Shown: one piece after another, positions 1-7,776 of the stretch
Layout: the number at the start of each line of letters is the position of its first letter
Numbering within the stretch: position 1 is the stretch's first letter
Assembly (NCBI RefSeq): GCF_021083185.1
Contig: NZ_JAIGQB010000007.1
Location: 124,001 to 188,000, forward strand
Source: Nocardioides furvisabuli
Lineage (GTDB): Bacteria > Actinomycetota > Actinomycetes > Propionibacteriales > Nocardioidaceae
Length of the DNA stretch: 64,000 nucleotides
Reading direction: 5' to 3'
Notes under the pieces: model-generated
The model's database searches: none
Seen by the model: the letters and a program-made list of their open reading frames with translations, nothing else
Told to the model about the DNA's origin: nothing
Position numbers and translations under genes: made by a program

Positions 1-619
1 GCTCGGGCATCTCGACCGGCGCCAGCGGCGTCGCTGCCTCGGGCGACTCGGTCCGCAGGTCGATCCACCCGCCGAGCACCTCGCGGTCGAGGGCCCGGGC
101 GATCTCGGCGCTGTTGACCGCGCGCGTGGACTGGTCGCTGACCTGGGTGCTGTCGCCCTCGGCGTCCTGGCGGACGAAGCCGGTGACCGTCACCTCGCCG
201 GCGGGCGGCTCGGGCACGTCCTCGGACGTGGCGCCACGGTTGTCGGTGCCGAACCAGCCGCGGTCGACCAGCACGCTGGAGCCGTCAGCGAGCTCGAGGG
301 GCACGACGACGTCGACGCCGGCGGCGCCCTCGCGGGTGCGGTAGCGCACGATCACCGTGTCCTCGACGACGTAGGTGCCGGTGGCCTCCACGATCCGCCA
401 CTCGGTGTCGCGGGTGACGTCGCGCCCGGGCGCCATCACCTCGAGGATCGGGTCGGCGCCGGCCCGCTCGTTGCGCTCGATGGTCGCGTTGCGGTCCTGC
501 CGCTCCTCGAGGCGGTCGAACTGCCACTCGCCGAGGCGCCAGGCCACCCAGCCGAGGAGGACGACCACGAGCGCGAAGGCGACCCAGCGGCGCGAGACCA
601 GGAACCGCAGCTTGTGCAC
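1..619 (-). CDS. SURF1 family protein, C-terminus beyond window edge
   Basis: Only the first 206 codons lie in the window; the gene runs out past base 1. SURF1 proteins are membrane factors that help assemble cytochrome c oxidase. Visible: a basic head (HKLRFLVSRRW), one membrane helix at about residues 13-29, the stretch LGEWQFDRLEERQDRN directly after it, and VDRGW at residues 118-122, which is the family hallmark in the extracytoplasmic part. A second helix near the C-terminus is expected but not in view. The GTG start at 619 is preceded by a TAACCT box with a 7-nt gap, so the transcript is probably leaderless. It is divergent from moaA. Confidence 0.85.
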   Translation of the reverse strand, partial: MHKLRFLVSRRWVAFALVVVLLGWVAWRLGEWQFDRLEERQDRNATIERNERAGADPILEVMAPGRDVTRDTEWRIVEATGTYVVEDTVIVRYRTREGAAGVDVVVPLELADGSSVLVDRGWFGTDNRGATSEDVPEPPAGEVTVTGFVRQDAEGDSTQVSDQSTRAVNSAEIARALDREVLGGWIDLRTESPEAATPLAPVEMPE

Positions 620-680
620 GGGGTCGAGGTTATCCGGCGCGTCCTGAGCGCGTGCGGGGTGCCTCGCTAGGGTGGTCGGT

Positions 681-1670
681 GTGACGACACCTCTGGCAGA
701 CCGCTTCGGCCGCGTGGCCACGGACCTGCGCGTGTCCCTGACCGACCGGTGCAACCTGCGGTGCAACTACTGCATGCCGGCCGAGGGCCTCGACTGGCTG
801 CCCACGGACCAGACGCTCACCGACGACGAGGTGGTGCGCCTGATCACGATCGGGGTCGAGCGCCTCGGGATCCGCGAGGTGCGCTTCACCGGCGGCGAGC
901 CGCTCCTGCGGCGCGGCCTGGTCGACATCGTGGCCCGCACCCACGCCCTGGGCGTCGAGACCTCGCTGACCACCAACGCGCTCGGCCTCAACCGCACGGC
1001 GCAGGCGCTGGCCGACGCCGGCCTCGACCGGATCAACGCCAGCCTCGACACGGTCCGGCCCGAGACCTTCGCGACGATCACCCGCCGCGACCGGCTCCAG
1101 GACGTGGTCGCGGGCCTCGAGGCCGCCAAGGCCGCCGGCCTCGGCCCGATCAAGCTCAACGCCGTCCTCCTCCGTGGCACCAACGACGACCAGGCCGCCG
1201 AGCTGCTGCGCTGGAGCATCGACCACGGCTACGAGCTGCGCTTCATCGAGCAGATGCCGCTCGACGCCCAGCACGACTGGAGCCGTGCGGCGATGGTGAC
1301 CGCCGACGAGATCTACGCCCAGCTCACCGACCAGTTCACCCTGACGCCGCACGGCGAGCCGCGCGGCAGCGCCCCCGCCGAGCTGTTCGACGTCGACGGG
1401 GGACCGGCGACCGTCGGCATCATCGCCTCGGTCACGCGACCCTTCTGCGGCGACTGCGACCGCGTACGCCTCACCGCGGACGGCCAGGTGCGCAACTGCC
1501 TGTTCGCACGCGAGGAGTCCGACCTGCGCACGGCCCTGCGCTCGGATGCCACCGACCAGGAGATCGCCGAGCGCTGGGTGATCGCGATGCTCGGCAAGCG
1601 CGCCGGCCACGGCATCGACGACGTCACCTTCCTGCAGCCCGACCGGCCGATGTCCGCCATCGGCGGCTGA
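681..1670 (+). CDS. moaA: GTP 3',8-cyclase MoaA (molybdenum cofactor synthesis)
   Basis: Radical-SAM enzyme that converts GTP to 3',8-cyclo-GTP, the first step of molybdopterin synthesis, in the cytosol. The 329-residue protein has the radical-SAM cysteines C24, C28 and C31 (CNLRCNYC), the FTGGEPLL stretch, and the second cluster site near residues 255-275 (CGDCDR ... RNC). It ends in Gly-Gly, which the family needs for activity. I chose GTG 681 because a TAGGGT box at 668-673 stands 7 nt upstream, the usual leaderless spacing here; an in-frame GTG at 672 overlaps that box. No other moa or moe gene is in the window. Confidence 0.95.
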   Translation: MTTPLADRFGRVATDLRVSLTDRCNLRCNYCMPAEGLDWLPTDQTLTDDEVVRLITIGVERLGIREVRFTGGEPLLRRGLVDIVARTHALGVETSLTTNALGLNRTAQALADAGLDRINASLDTVRPETFATITRRDRLQDVVAGLEAAKAAGLGPIKLNAVLLRGTNDDQAAELLRWSIDHGYELRFIEQMPLDAQHDWSRAAMVTADEIYAQLTDQFTLTPHGEPRGSAPAELFDVDGGPATVGIIASVTRPFCGDCDRVRLTADGQVRNCLFAREESDLRTALRSDATDQEIAERWVIAMLGKRAGHGIDDVTFLQPDRPMSAIGG

Positions 1671-1729
1671 GTCGGTCCACATCCACCGGAGGGTGGGTCC
1701 GGCGGCCGCCGGGCGACTAGAATCTGCTC

Positions 1730-2869
1730 GTGAACGACGTGCACGTGATCGCCTACTTCGCAGGCGACCCCACCAGGACCTACCAGCTCGTGCAGTGGCT
1801 GGAGGTCCTCGAGATCCTCGACGGTGCCCACCGCGTCGGTCTGGTGCTGCGCGACCCTGACTCCGCGGACCTGGTGGCGGCGCGCACCGACCTGCAGGTC
1901 TTCACCGCCCCGACCTTCCCCGAGCTGACCGAGCTCTACGCCGAGCTGGACGCCAAGGTCGTGCTCTACTGCAACAACTCGGTCCTCAACTTCGAGTCCC
2001 TCCTCGACAGCCGCCGCCTGCACGTCCACATCAACCACGGCGAGAGCGACAAGCAGTCCATGGCGAGCAACAACGCCAAGGCCTACGACCGGGTCTTCGT
2101 CGCCGGTGGCGCGGCGGTCGAGCGCTACCTCACCGGTCTCCTCGACTTCGACGCCGACCGACTCGTGCGGATCGGTCGCCCCCAGCTCGATCTGCCGCGT
2201 ACGCCGCTCCTGGAGCCGATCCCGCGCCGCACGGTGATGTACGCCCCGACATGGGAGGGCGACGCCGACTACAACGACTACACCTCGGTCGACCTCTTCG
2301 GCGAGTCGATCGTGCGGGGGATCCTCGCGGTGCCGGACGTACGGCTGGTCTACAAGCCGCACCCGAAGGTGACCACGAGCCTCGCCCCGGCGATCGCCGC
2401 CGCGCACCAGCGCATCACCGAGCTCGTCGACGAGGCCGCGGAGGCCGACCCCGCTGCGGGCCACACCCGGGTGCTCAACGGGGACATCCTGGCCGTGATG
2501 CCGGGGTGCGACGCCATCGTCACCGACGTCTCCTCGGTCGGCCTCGACTGGCTCTACCTGCACACCGACAAGCCGATCTTCCTCACCGACCGCCACGGAG
2601 ACACGGAGTCACTGTGGCAGGAGGTCCCGATCAGCCGCTGCGCCGACGTCCTCGACCACACCAACGTGGACACCCTCACCGCGCTGCTGGCCGACCGGCT
2701 CGTCCACGACACGCGTCACCTCGACCGGGTGGCGATGCGCCACCACTACTTCGACGACCTGCACGTGGGCGACAGCACCACGCGCTTCATGGCGGCTGTG
2801 GCCGAGGTCGTGGCACTGCGCGACCGCTTGGTCGCCGACGCCACCTCCGGCACCGCGATCACTGCCTGA
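1730..2869 (+). CDS. TagF-like CDP-glycerol glycerophosphotransferase domain protein
   Basis: 379 residues with the fold and motifs of the CDP-glycerol:poly(glycerophosphate) glycerophosphotransferase family (PF04464): INHGESDK near residue 100, YAPTWEGD near 170, YKPHPK near 210 and VTDVSSVGLDWL near 265. Family members build teichoic-acid-type or related polyol-phosphate polymers at the cytoplasmic face of the membrane. No membrane helix is visible, and the protein is shorter than full TagF, which carries an extra N-terminal part, so the acceptor substrate is unknown. It starts at a GTG 6 nt after a TAGAAT box (1718-1723), probably leaderless. No other wall-polymer gene is adjacent. Confidence 0.75.
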   Translation: MNDVHVIAYFAGDPTRTYQLVQWLEVLEILDGAHRVGLVLRDPDSADLVAARTDLQVFTAPTFPELTELYAELDAKVVLYCNNSVLNFESLLDSRRLHVHINHGESDKQSMASNNAKAYDRVFVAGGAAVERYLTGLLDFDADRLVRIGRPQLDLPRTPLLEPIPRRTVMYAPTWEGDADYNDYTSVDLFGESIVRGILAVPDVRLVYKPHPKVTTSLAPAIAAAHQRITELVDEAAEADPAAGHTRVLNGDILAVMPGCDAIVTDVSSVGLDWLYLHTDKPIFLTDRHGDTESLWQEVPISRCADVLDHTNVDTLTALLADRLVHDTRHLDRVAMRHHYFDDLHVGDSTTRFMAAVAEVVALRDRLVADATSGTAITA

Positions 2870-2886
2870 GCAGGCTGTCCTCGGGG

Positions 2887-3090
2887 TCAGGCGCCGTGCT
2901 CGTGCGGCACGACGTCCTCGAGGAATCCGCGCGCGCCGAGGAAGTCCGAGAGCGACCCGCGGTGCTCGTCGCACGCCAGCCACGACTTGCGTCGCTCGGG
3001 CGTGTGGATCTTCGGGTTGTTCCACTGCAGGTCCCACACGGCGTCGGCCTGGCACCCCTTCGCCGAGCAGATGGGGCGATCGGGATCCAT
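2887..3090 (-). CDS. small zinc-ribbon-like conserved protein
   Basis: 67 residues. It has C8 and C13 near the start and a later ACDEH sequence, which together look like a small metal-binding (zinc-ribbon-like) fold, followed by SLSDFLGARGFLE. I recognise the layout as that of a short protein conserved in actinobacteria; I do not know its function. The start ATG at 3090 has GAGAGG 6 nt upstream, whereas a longer in-frame start at 3120 lacks such a site. It is convergent with the TagF-like gene and lies downstream of the DUF3099 gene, separated by two hairpins. Confidence 0.7.
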   Translation of the reverse strand: MDPDRPICSAKGCQADAVWDLQWNNPKIHTPERRKSWLACDEHRGSLSDFLGARGFLEDVVPHEHGA

Positions 3091-3125
3091 GGGGGCCTCT
3101 CGGGGTGTGGGAGGGGACAAATGTA

Positions 3126-3166
3126 GAGGTGCCGGACAGCCACGGGGGGAAGCTGTCCGGCACCTC
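3126..3166. terminator. 15-bp perfect hairpin
   Basis: Arms 3126-3140 and 3152-3166 are perfect reverse complements (GAGGTGCCGGACAGC) around an 11-nt loop. It lies between the end of the DUF3099 gene (3271) and the start of the next minus-strand gene (3090), so it most likely ends the DUF3099 transcript. No T-run follows, as is usual for actinobacterial terminators. A protein-binding dyad is a less likely alternative. Confidence 0.6.
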
Positions 3167-3197
3167 GGAAGCGAACACAGACGGGGGATGCTGCGCT

Positions 3198-3220
3198 CGC
3201 GTGGAAGATCATTCCACGCG
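3198..3220. terminator. 9-bp perfect hairpin next to the 15-bp hairpin
   Basis: Arms CGCGTGGAA (3198-3206) and TTCCACGCG (3212-3220) flank a 5-nt loop. It sits 31 bp from the larger hairpin at 3126-3166, so the two form a tandem pair downstream of the DUF3099 gene. It could be a second terminator stem or a dyad operator for the gene starting at 3090. Confidence 0.4.
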
Positions 3221-3270
3221 GGTCGGTGAAAACCAAACCTCCCGACCAGGACTCGCCGGACTCATCTTCC

Positions 3271-3561
3271 TCAGTCCGGACGCTCCCCGGCCGTCAGTTC
3301 GGGGGCGGACGGACCGGCCGGCAGGGTGAATCCGTCGTCTCGCTGGTCGACGGCGTTGGCGATCACCACAGCGAAGAGCGGGAGGAAGACCGCGCCGGCG
3401 ATCAGGAGCCACATGAACACGCCGGATCCGACGATCACCGCGGCGAGGAAGCAGACCAGCCTGATCGACATCGACCACGCGTAGCGGCGCTTGCGCAGCT
3501 TCATGTCGTCCGCGGCGCTGCTGCGTGCCGTCGTGATGCGTACGACGTCGGACTCGGCCAT
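3271..3561 (-). CDS. DUF3099 membrane protein
   Basis: 96 residues. Two membrane helices follow each other at about residues 31-49 and 51-70 (IRLVCFLAAVIVGSGVFMWLL and AGAVFLPLFAVVIANAV), after a basic stretch KLRKRRYAWSM; this matches the actinobacterial family DUF3099 (PF11298). Function unknown. The ATG at 3561 stands 7 nt after a TACAGT box, fitting a leaderless transcript; a GTG nine bases upstream overlaps that box and is less likely. Confidence 0.75.
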   Translation of the reverse strand: MAESDVVRITTARSSAADDMKLRKRRYAWSMSIRLVCFLAAVIVGSGVFMWLLIAGAVFLPLFAVVIANAVDQRDDGFTLPAGPSAPELTAGERPD

Positions 3562-3651
3562 GCGTTCCACTGTACGTCGCTAGGCTCCACAATCCACGGG
3601 CCGTGTCGCACCCCACAGCGGCGCCCGGCTGCCCGTCGTACAGGAGGAACC

Positions 3652-3864
3652 ATGTCCAACCGCACCTATCGTGTCACCGAGATCGTCGGCACCTCGCCCG
3701 ACGGCATCGACCAGGCGATCCGCAACGGCATCGAGCGTGCCGGCCAGACCCTGCGCCACATCGACTGGTTCGAGGTGACCCAGATCCGCGGCCAGGCCAA
3801 GGACGGGTCCGTGGAGCACTTCCAGGTCGGGATGAAGGTCGGTTTCCGCCTCGAGGACGAGTAG
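3652..3864 (+). CDS. dodecin
   Basis: 70-residue flavin-binding dodecin. The family forms hollow 12-subunit shells that store FMN or other flavins and buffer free flavin in the cytosol. The whole protein matches: YRVTEIVGTSPDGIDQAI, then W39 in the HIDWFEV strand (the aromatic residue that stacks on the flavin), and IRGQAKDGSVEHFQVGMKVGF at the end. A clear ribosome binding site AGGAGG (3642-3647) lies 4 nt before the ATG, so unlike many neighbours this gene is not leaderless. Length is normal for the family. Confidence 0.93.
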   Translation: MSNRTYRVTEIVGTSPDGIDQAIRNGIERAGQTLRHIDWFEVTQIRGQAKDGSVEHFQVGMKVGFRLEDE

Positions 3865-3906
3865 TCGGTTTCGGTCTACCACCCGGTAATCACTAGCGTC
3901 GTCGGA

Positions 3907-4635
3907 GTGAGCGACACTTCCGCACCCAGCGCCCCCCGTTCCGTCCTGGTCACCGGCGGCAACCGCGGCATCGGTCGTGCCATCGCCGAGGCCTTCATCG
4001 CCCAGGGCGACCAGGTCGCGGTGACCACCCGTAACGGAGGCGCCCCCGAGGGTGCGCTCGACGTGCGGTGCGACATCACCGACCCCGATGCGGTCGAGGC
4101 TGCGTTCAAGCAGGTCGAGGAGGCCCACGGCCCGGTCGAGGTGCTGGTCGCCAACGCGGGCATCACCAAGGACACCCTGCTCCTGCGGATGAGCGAGGAC
4201 GACTGGTCGTCGGTCATCGACACCAACCTCACCGGCACCTTCCGGCTCGCCAAGCGCGCGGCCAAGGGGATGCTTCGCCTGCGCCGCGGTCGGATCATCC
4301 TCATCTCGTCGGTGGTGGGCCTGCTCGGCTCGGCGGGGCAGGTCAACTACGCCGCCTCCAAGGCCGGTCTCGTCGGCGTCGCCCGCTCGCTCGCGCGCGA
4401 GCTGGGCAGCCGCTCGATCACGACCAACGTCGTGGCGCCCGGCTTCGTCGAGACCGACATGACCGACGTGCTGAGCGACGAGCAGAAGACCGCCATCAAG
4501 ACGCAGGTCCCGCTGGGGCGCTACGCCTCCCCGGCGGAGGTCGCCTCGGCCGTCACCTGGCTCGCCTCCGACGGCGCCGCCTACGTCACCGGAGCCGTGA
4601 TCCCGGTCGACGGAGGCCTCGGCATGGGCCACTGA
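3907..4635 (+). CDS. fabG: 3-oxoacyl-ACP reductase FabG (MabA-like)
   Basis: 242-residue short-chain dehydrogenase that reduces 3-oxoacyl-ACP with NADPH in fatty acid synthesis. Visible: the nucleotide site TGGNRGIG at residues 17-24, the NAG motif near 83, catalytic Ser in SSVVG near 138, and Tyr/Lys in YAASK near 151-155; it ends with the usual DGGLGMGH. The GTG start follows a TAGCGT box (3894-3899) by 7 nt. It is followed 44 nt later by the InhA-type enoyl reductase, the same order as mabA-inhA of mycobacteria, so the pair is probably one operon. Confidence 0.93.
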   Translation: MSDTSAPSAPRSVLVTGGNRGIGRAIAEAFIAQGDQVAVTTRNGGAPEGALDVRCDITDPDAVEAAFKQVEEAHGPVEVLVANAGITKDTLLLRMSEDDWSSVIDTNLTGTFRLAKRAAKGMLRLRRGRIILISSVVGLLGSAGQVNYAASKAGLVGVARSLARELGSRSITTNVVAPGFVETDMTDVLSDEQKTAIKTQVPLGRYASPAEVASAVTWLASDGAAYVTGAVIPVDGGLGMGH

Positions 4636-4679
4636 CGCACCCACCCCGCTCCTCGACGCCACACGAAAGGCACACGCAC

Positions 4680-5450
4680 ATGGGAATCCTCGACGGCAAG
4701 CGCATCCTCGTCGCCGGCGTGACGATGGACAGCTCGATCGGCTTCGCGACCGCGAAGATCGCCCAGGAGCAGGGCGCCACGGTGCTGATCTCCAACTTCG
4801 GCCGTGCGCTCGGCATCACCCGGCGCATCGCCAAGCGGCTGCCGCAGACGCCGCCCGTGCTGGAGCTCGACGTCACCGACGAGGACCACCTCGCCGGTCT
4901 CGCCGACCAGGTCCGCGAGCACGTCGACGGGCTGGACGGCGTCGTGCACTCGATCGCCTACGGCAACCCCGAGACCCTGCTGGGCGGCAAGTTCATGGAC
5001 GGCCCGTGGGAGGACGTGGCGCAGGCCGTCCAGGTCTCCGCCTACTCCCTGAAGTCGCTCGCGGTCGCCACGCGCCCGCTCATGTCGCGCGGCGGGTCGA
5101 TCGTGGGACTCACCTTCGACGCCACCACCGCGTGGCCGGCGTACGACTGGATGGGCGTGGCGAAGGCCGCGCTGGAGAACACCTCGCGCTACGTCGCCCG
5201 GGACCTCGGTCCGGACGGGATCCGCTGCAACCTCGTCTCCGCCGGGCCCCTCAAGACCCTCGCCGCCAAGGCGATCCCGGGCTTCGAGGACCTCGAGTCG
5301 GCGTGGAAGGACCGCGCGCCGCTGGGCTGGGACGAGACCGACCACACCCCGACCGCGCAGGCGGTGTGCGCACTGCTCAGCGACTTCTTCCCGGCCACCA
5401 CGGGCGAGATCGTGCACGTCGATGGCGGCTTCCACGCGATGGGGCTGTAG
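4680..5450 (+). CDS. fabI: enoyl-ACP reductase, InhA/FabI type
   Basis: 256 residues. Catalyses the last, NADH-dependent step of each fatty acid elongation round. Hallmarks: MGILDGKRILVAGV at the start, the S-I-G-F-A-T stretch of the nucleotide-binding loop, DVTDEDH, and the catalytic pair in YDWMGVAKAAL (Tyr and Lys separated by six residues, as in InhA rather than classical SDRs). The ATG at 4680 is preceded by GAAAGG. It forms a two-gene unit with fabG. The organism would probably depend on it as the target equivalent of isoniazid and triclosan in other bacteria; that is inference from the family. Confidence 0.93.
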   Translation: MGILDGKRILVAGVTMDSSIGFATAKIAQEQGATVLISNFGRALGITRRIAKRLPQTPPVLELDVTDEDHLAGLADQVREHVDGLDGVVHSIAYGNPETLLGGKFMDGPWEDVAQAVQVSAYSLKSLAVATRPLMSRGGSIVGLTFDATTAWPAYDWMGVAKAALENTSRYVARDLGPDGIRCNLVSAGPLKTLAAKAIPGFEDLESAWKDRAPLGWDETDHTPTAQAVCALLSDFFPATTGEIVHVDGGFHAMGL

Positions 5451-5481
5451 CCGCCTCGTGACGGTTCGGTAGTTTCCACCG

Positions 5482-7176
5482 GTGACCTCACTCGTCGAGC
5501 TGCGCATCCTCGAAGGCCCCAACCTCTACTTCCCGCGGGCCGCGGTGAAGCTCACCCTCGACGTGTCCTCGATCAGCGAGGCCAGCGACGACGCGGTGCT
5601 GCGCCTCGCGCGCCGCATCGGGCTGCGGACGACCCGCCCCGGTGCGCCCGGGTCCGGCTTCCGGCAGCGCTTCGCCCTCCGGGCGGTCGAGCGCCTGGTG
5701 CGGGCCATCGCGAGCGAGGCCGGCACCCGTCGCCTCGCGGTGCGGGTGCGCCCCACCTCGGACCCCGACGTCCTCGTCGTCGCCTTCCCGTGGCGCCACC
5801 GCGGGCGGGCGCGCGCGCTGGGCGAGGCCGTGGCGCACGCGATCGACGCCCTGCCCACCCCCGACGTCGAGGCCGCGGTGAGCGCCGCCGCCGAGGAGGT
5901 CGCAGCCGCGGAGCCCGGGAGCCGGCCCACCACCATCACTCCGACCATCCCCGTCGTGGCCGTGACCGGCACCAACGGCAAGACGACCACAAGCCGGATG
6001 GTGGCGCACATCGCCCGCACGAGCGGCCTGGTCGTGGGATGGTCCAACACCGACGGCGTCTACCGCGACGGCGTGCTGGTGGAGGCCGGCGACTACTCCG
6101 GCCCCTCCGGTGCGGGTCGCGCGCTCGGCCTCGACGGCGTCCAGCTCGCCGTCACCGAGACCGCCCGCGGCGGGATCCTGCTCAAGGGCATCGGGGTCAC
6201 CCGCAACGACGTGTCCGTGGTGACCAACGTGACGGCCGACCACCTCGGCCTCCAGGGCATCGACACCGTCGACCAGCTGGCCGAGGTGAAGTCCGTCGTC
6301 CCGCGCATCACGCGCAAGGACGGCTGGGCCGTGCTCAACGGCGACGACCCCCGCGTGCTCGCGATGCGCAGCGTGGTCAGCGCTCAGCCGTGGATCTTCA
6401 GCCGCGACCCCGACTCGCCTGCCGTGCGGGAGGTGCTGGGCCACGGCGGGGGTCGCGCGACCACGGTGATCGACGGCTGGATCACCGTCCTGACGCCCGG
6501 CGCCGACCCGGACCCGCTCGTGGAGCTCGTCGACGTCCCGATGACGCTGGCCGGGCTGTCGCGCTTCAACATCGAGAACGCCCTCGCCGCCGCCTCCGCA
6601 GCGCTCGCGATCGGGCTCGACCGCGCCGACGTGATCGCCGGGCTGCGGTCCTTCCTGCCCGACGCCGAGCACAACCCGGGCCGGATGAACTTCTTCTCCC
6701 TGCCCGGCGAGGTCAGCGTCGTCATGGACCTCGCCCACAACGAGGCCGGGCTCGAGGCGCTGCTCGAGATCATGAGCGGCGTACGCCGTCCCGGTGCGCG
6801 CCTGCTGCTCGGCCTCGGCGCCGTGGGCGACCGCACCGATGAGCTGATCGACGCGCTCGGCGAGATCGGCGCCAAGGGCAGCGACGTCGTCGCGATCGGC
6901 CACAAGGAGTGGTACCTCCGCGGTCGCACGATGGACGAGGTCGACGCCCTGCTGCGCGCGGGTGCGGCGCGCGTCGGGGTCACCGACATCGACACCCATC
7001 AGACCGAGGTCGCCTGCCTCGCCGCGCTCGTGGAGCGGGCGCGTCCGGGCGACGTGGTCGGCCTGATGTGCCACGCCGAGCGCCAGGAGGCCTACGACTG
7101 GCTCGCCGCCCACGGCGGCACCCCGGACAGCGCGGAGGCGCTCTCGTCGAAGGTGCGGGCTGCCAGCGAGGGCTGA
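5482..7176 (+). CDS. CphA-like Mur ligase family protein without ATP-grasp domain
   Basis: 564 residues. The C-terminal two thirds is a Mur-ligase module: P-loop TGTNGKTTT at 162-170, ARGGILLKGIG, NVTADHLGLQGIDTV, FNIENALAA and DLAHNEAGLEALL. It is clearly a paralogue of the Mur half of the cyanophycin synthetase encoded 0.6 kb away. Its first about 150 residues (RILEGPNLYFPRAAVKLTLDV) resemble the N-domain of that enzyme (RVYRGANVW ... IHLVVDLG), but the ATP-grasp domain in between is absent. It should therefore make one kind of amide bond only; the substrate is unknown. The GTG start lies 6 nt after TAGTTT (5470-5475). It is convergent with the cph operon. Confidence 0.8.
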   Translation: MTSLVELRILEGPNLYFPRAAVKLTLDVSSISEASDDAVLRLARRIGLRTTRPGAPGSGFRQRFALRAVERLVRAIASEAGTRRLAVRVRPTSDPDVLVVAFPWRHRGRARALGEAVAHAIDALPTPDVEAAVSAAAEEVAAAEPGSRPTTITPTIPVVAVTGTNGKTTTSRMVAHIARTSGLVVGWSNTDGVYRDGVLVEAGDYSGPSGAGRALGLDGVQLAVTETARGGILLKGIGVTRNDVSVVTNVTADHLGLQGIDTVDQLAEVKSVVPRITRKDGWAVLNGDDPRVLAMRSVVSAQPWIFSRDPDSPAVREVLGHGGGRATTVIDGWITVLTPGADPDPLVELVDVPMTLAGLSRFNIENALAAASAALAIGLDRADVIAGLRSFLPDAEHNPGRMNFFSLPGEVSVVMDLAHNEAGLEALLEIMSGVRRPGARLLLGLGAVGDRTDELIDALGEIGAKGSDVVAIGHKEWYLRGRTMDEVDALLRAGAARVGVTDIDTHQTEVACLAALVERARPGDVVGLMCHAERQEAYDWLAAHGGTPDSAEALSSKVRAASEG

Positions 7177-7184
7177 CCCGCTCC

Positions 7185-7392
7185 CGAGCGGTGAGTAGGA
7201 CAGGTTCTGCGACTACGGGACGTGTCCACGCACCGCTCGACCGGAGGTCCGTCATGCCGCGGTGCGTGAGCCACGTGCTGCCGGCCGAGAACGTGTCTCA
7301 CGCACCGCTCAGCCGGTGTCGTACGCCGACGCGCCGTCGGGCGGTGCCGTAGCAGCAACCGGAGCGGCACGGATGTGGCTGGCGCACCGCCC
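7185..7392. repeat. three tandem hairpins with related arms between convergent genes
   Basis: Three inverted repeats follow each other. (1) CGAGCGGTG 7185-7193 with 7231-7239, extended inward by GGACA/TGTCC. (2) A perfect 12-bp stem 7259-7270/7297-7308, extended by CACGT/ACGTG. (3) 9 bp 7339-7347/7384-7392. The right-hand arms share the sequence GCACCGCYC; units 7220-7249 and 7291-7320 are near-identical 30-mers 71 nt apart. The cluster fills the space between the Mur-ligase gene and the cupin gene, which converge. It could act as a two-way terminator, and it looks like a REPIN-type repeat cluster. Confidence 0.7.
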
Positions 7393-7410
7393 AGCCGGAG
7401 TGGGACGACC

Positions 7411-7776
7411 TCAGACGTCGCCGGGGTCCACCTGCTCGCCGGGGGCGCCGACGTCGAGGTCGCCCTCGACGATCATGGCTGTCATGCCGCCCGGCGACCG
7501 GGTCTCGTGCAGCTCACCGGGTTCCCAGACGGCGGCCTGACCGGCGCCGAGGCGGCGTACGGTCCCCTCGGCTCCAGCCACCTCGGCCTCCCCCGACAGC
7601 ATCACCAGCAGCTGGCGGCCGACCGCCGGATGACGGCCGATGGTGCCGCCGGGCGCCAGCGACACCGCGACCAGGTGGGCGTCGGCGCAGATGCCGAAGG
7701 CGCCCACCGAGAAGCTGCGGCTGCCGTGCGCCTCGATCGGTCGGTGCGGCAGGTCTGCGAGGTCGAGGATCCGCAC
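7411..7776 (-). CDS. cupin-domain protein, last gene of the cph operon
   Basis: 121-residue single-domain cupin. Visible: APGGTIGRHPAVGRQLLVMLSGEAEVAG (cupin motif 1 with one clear His) and later GELHETRSPGGMTAMIVEG (motif 2 with His). Such proteins may be small metalloenzymes or ligand sensors; the substrate is unknown. Its GTG start at 7776 directly follows the cphA stop codon with no gap, so its translation is probably coupled to cphA. The position suggests a role in cyanophycin metabolism or in sensing it, but nothing in the sequence proves that. Confidence 0.75.
   Translation of the reverse strand: MRILDLADLPHRPIEAHGSRSFSVGAFGICADAHLVAVSLAPGGTIGRHPAVGRQLLVMLSGEAEVAGAEGTVRRLGAGQAAVWEPGELHETRSPGGMTAMIVEGDLDVGAPGEQVDPGDV

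Noticed and set aside
672..680. Earlier GTG start of moaA
   Set aside because: It overlaps the TAGGGT box that places the leaderless start at 681.
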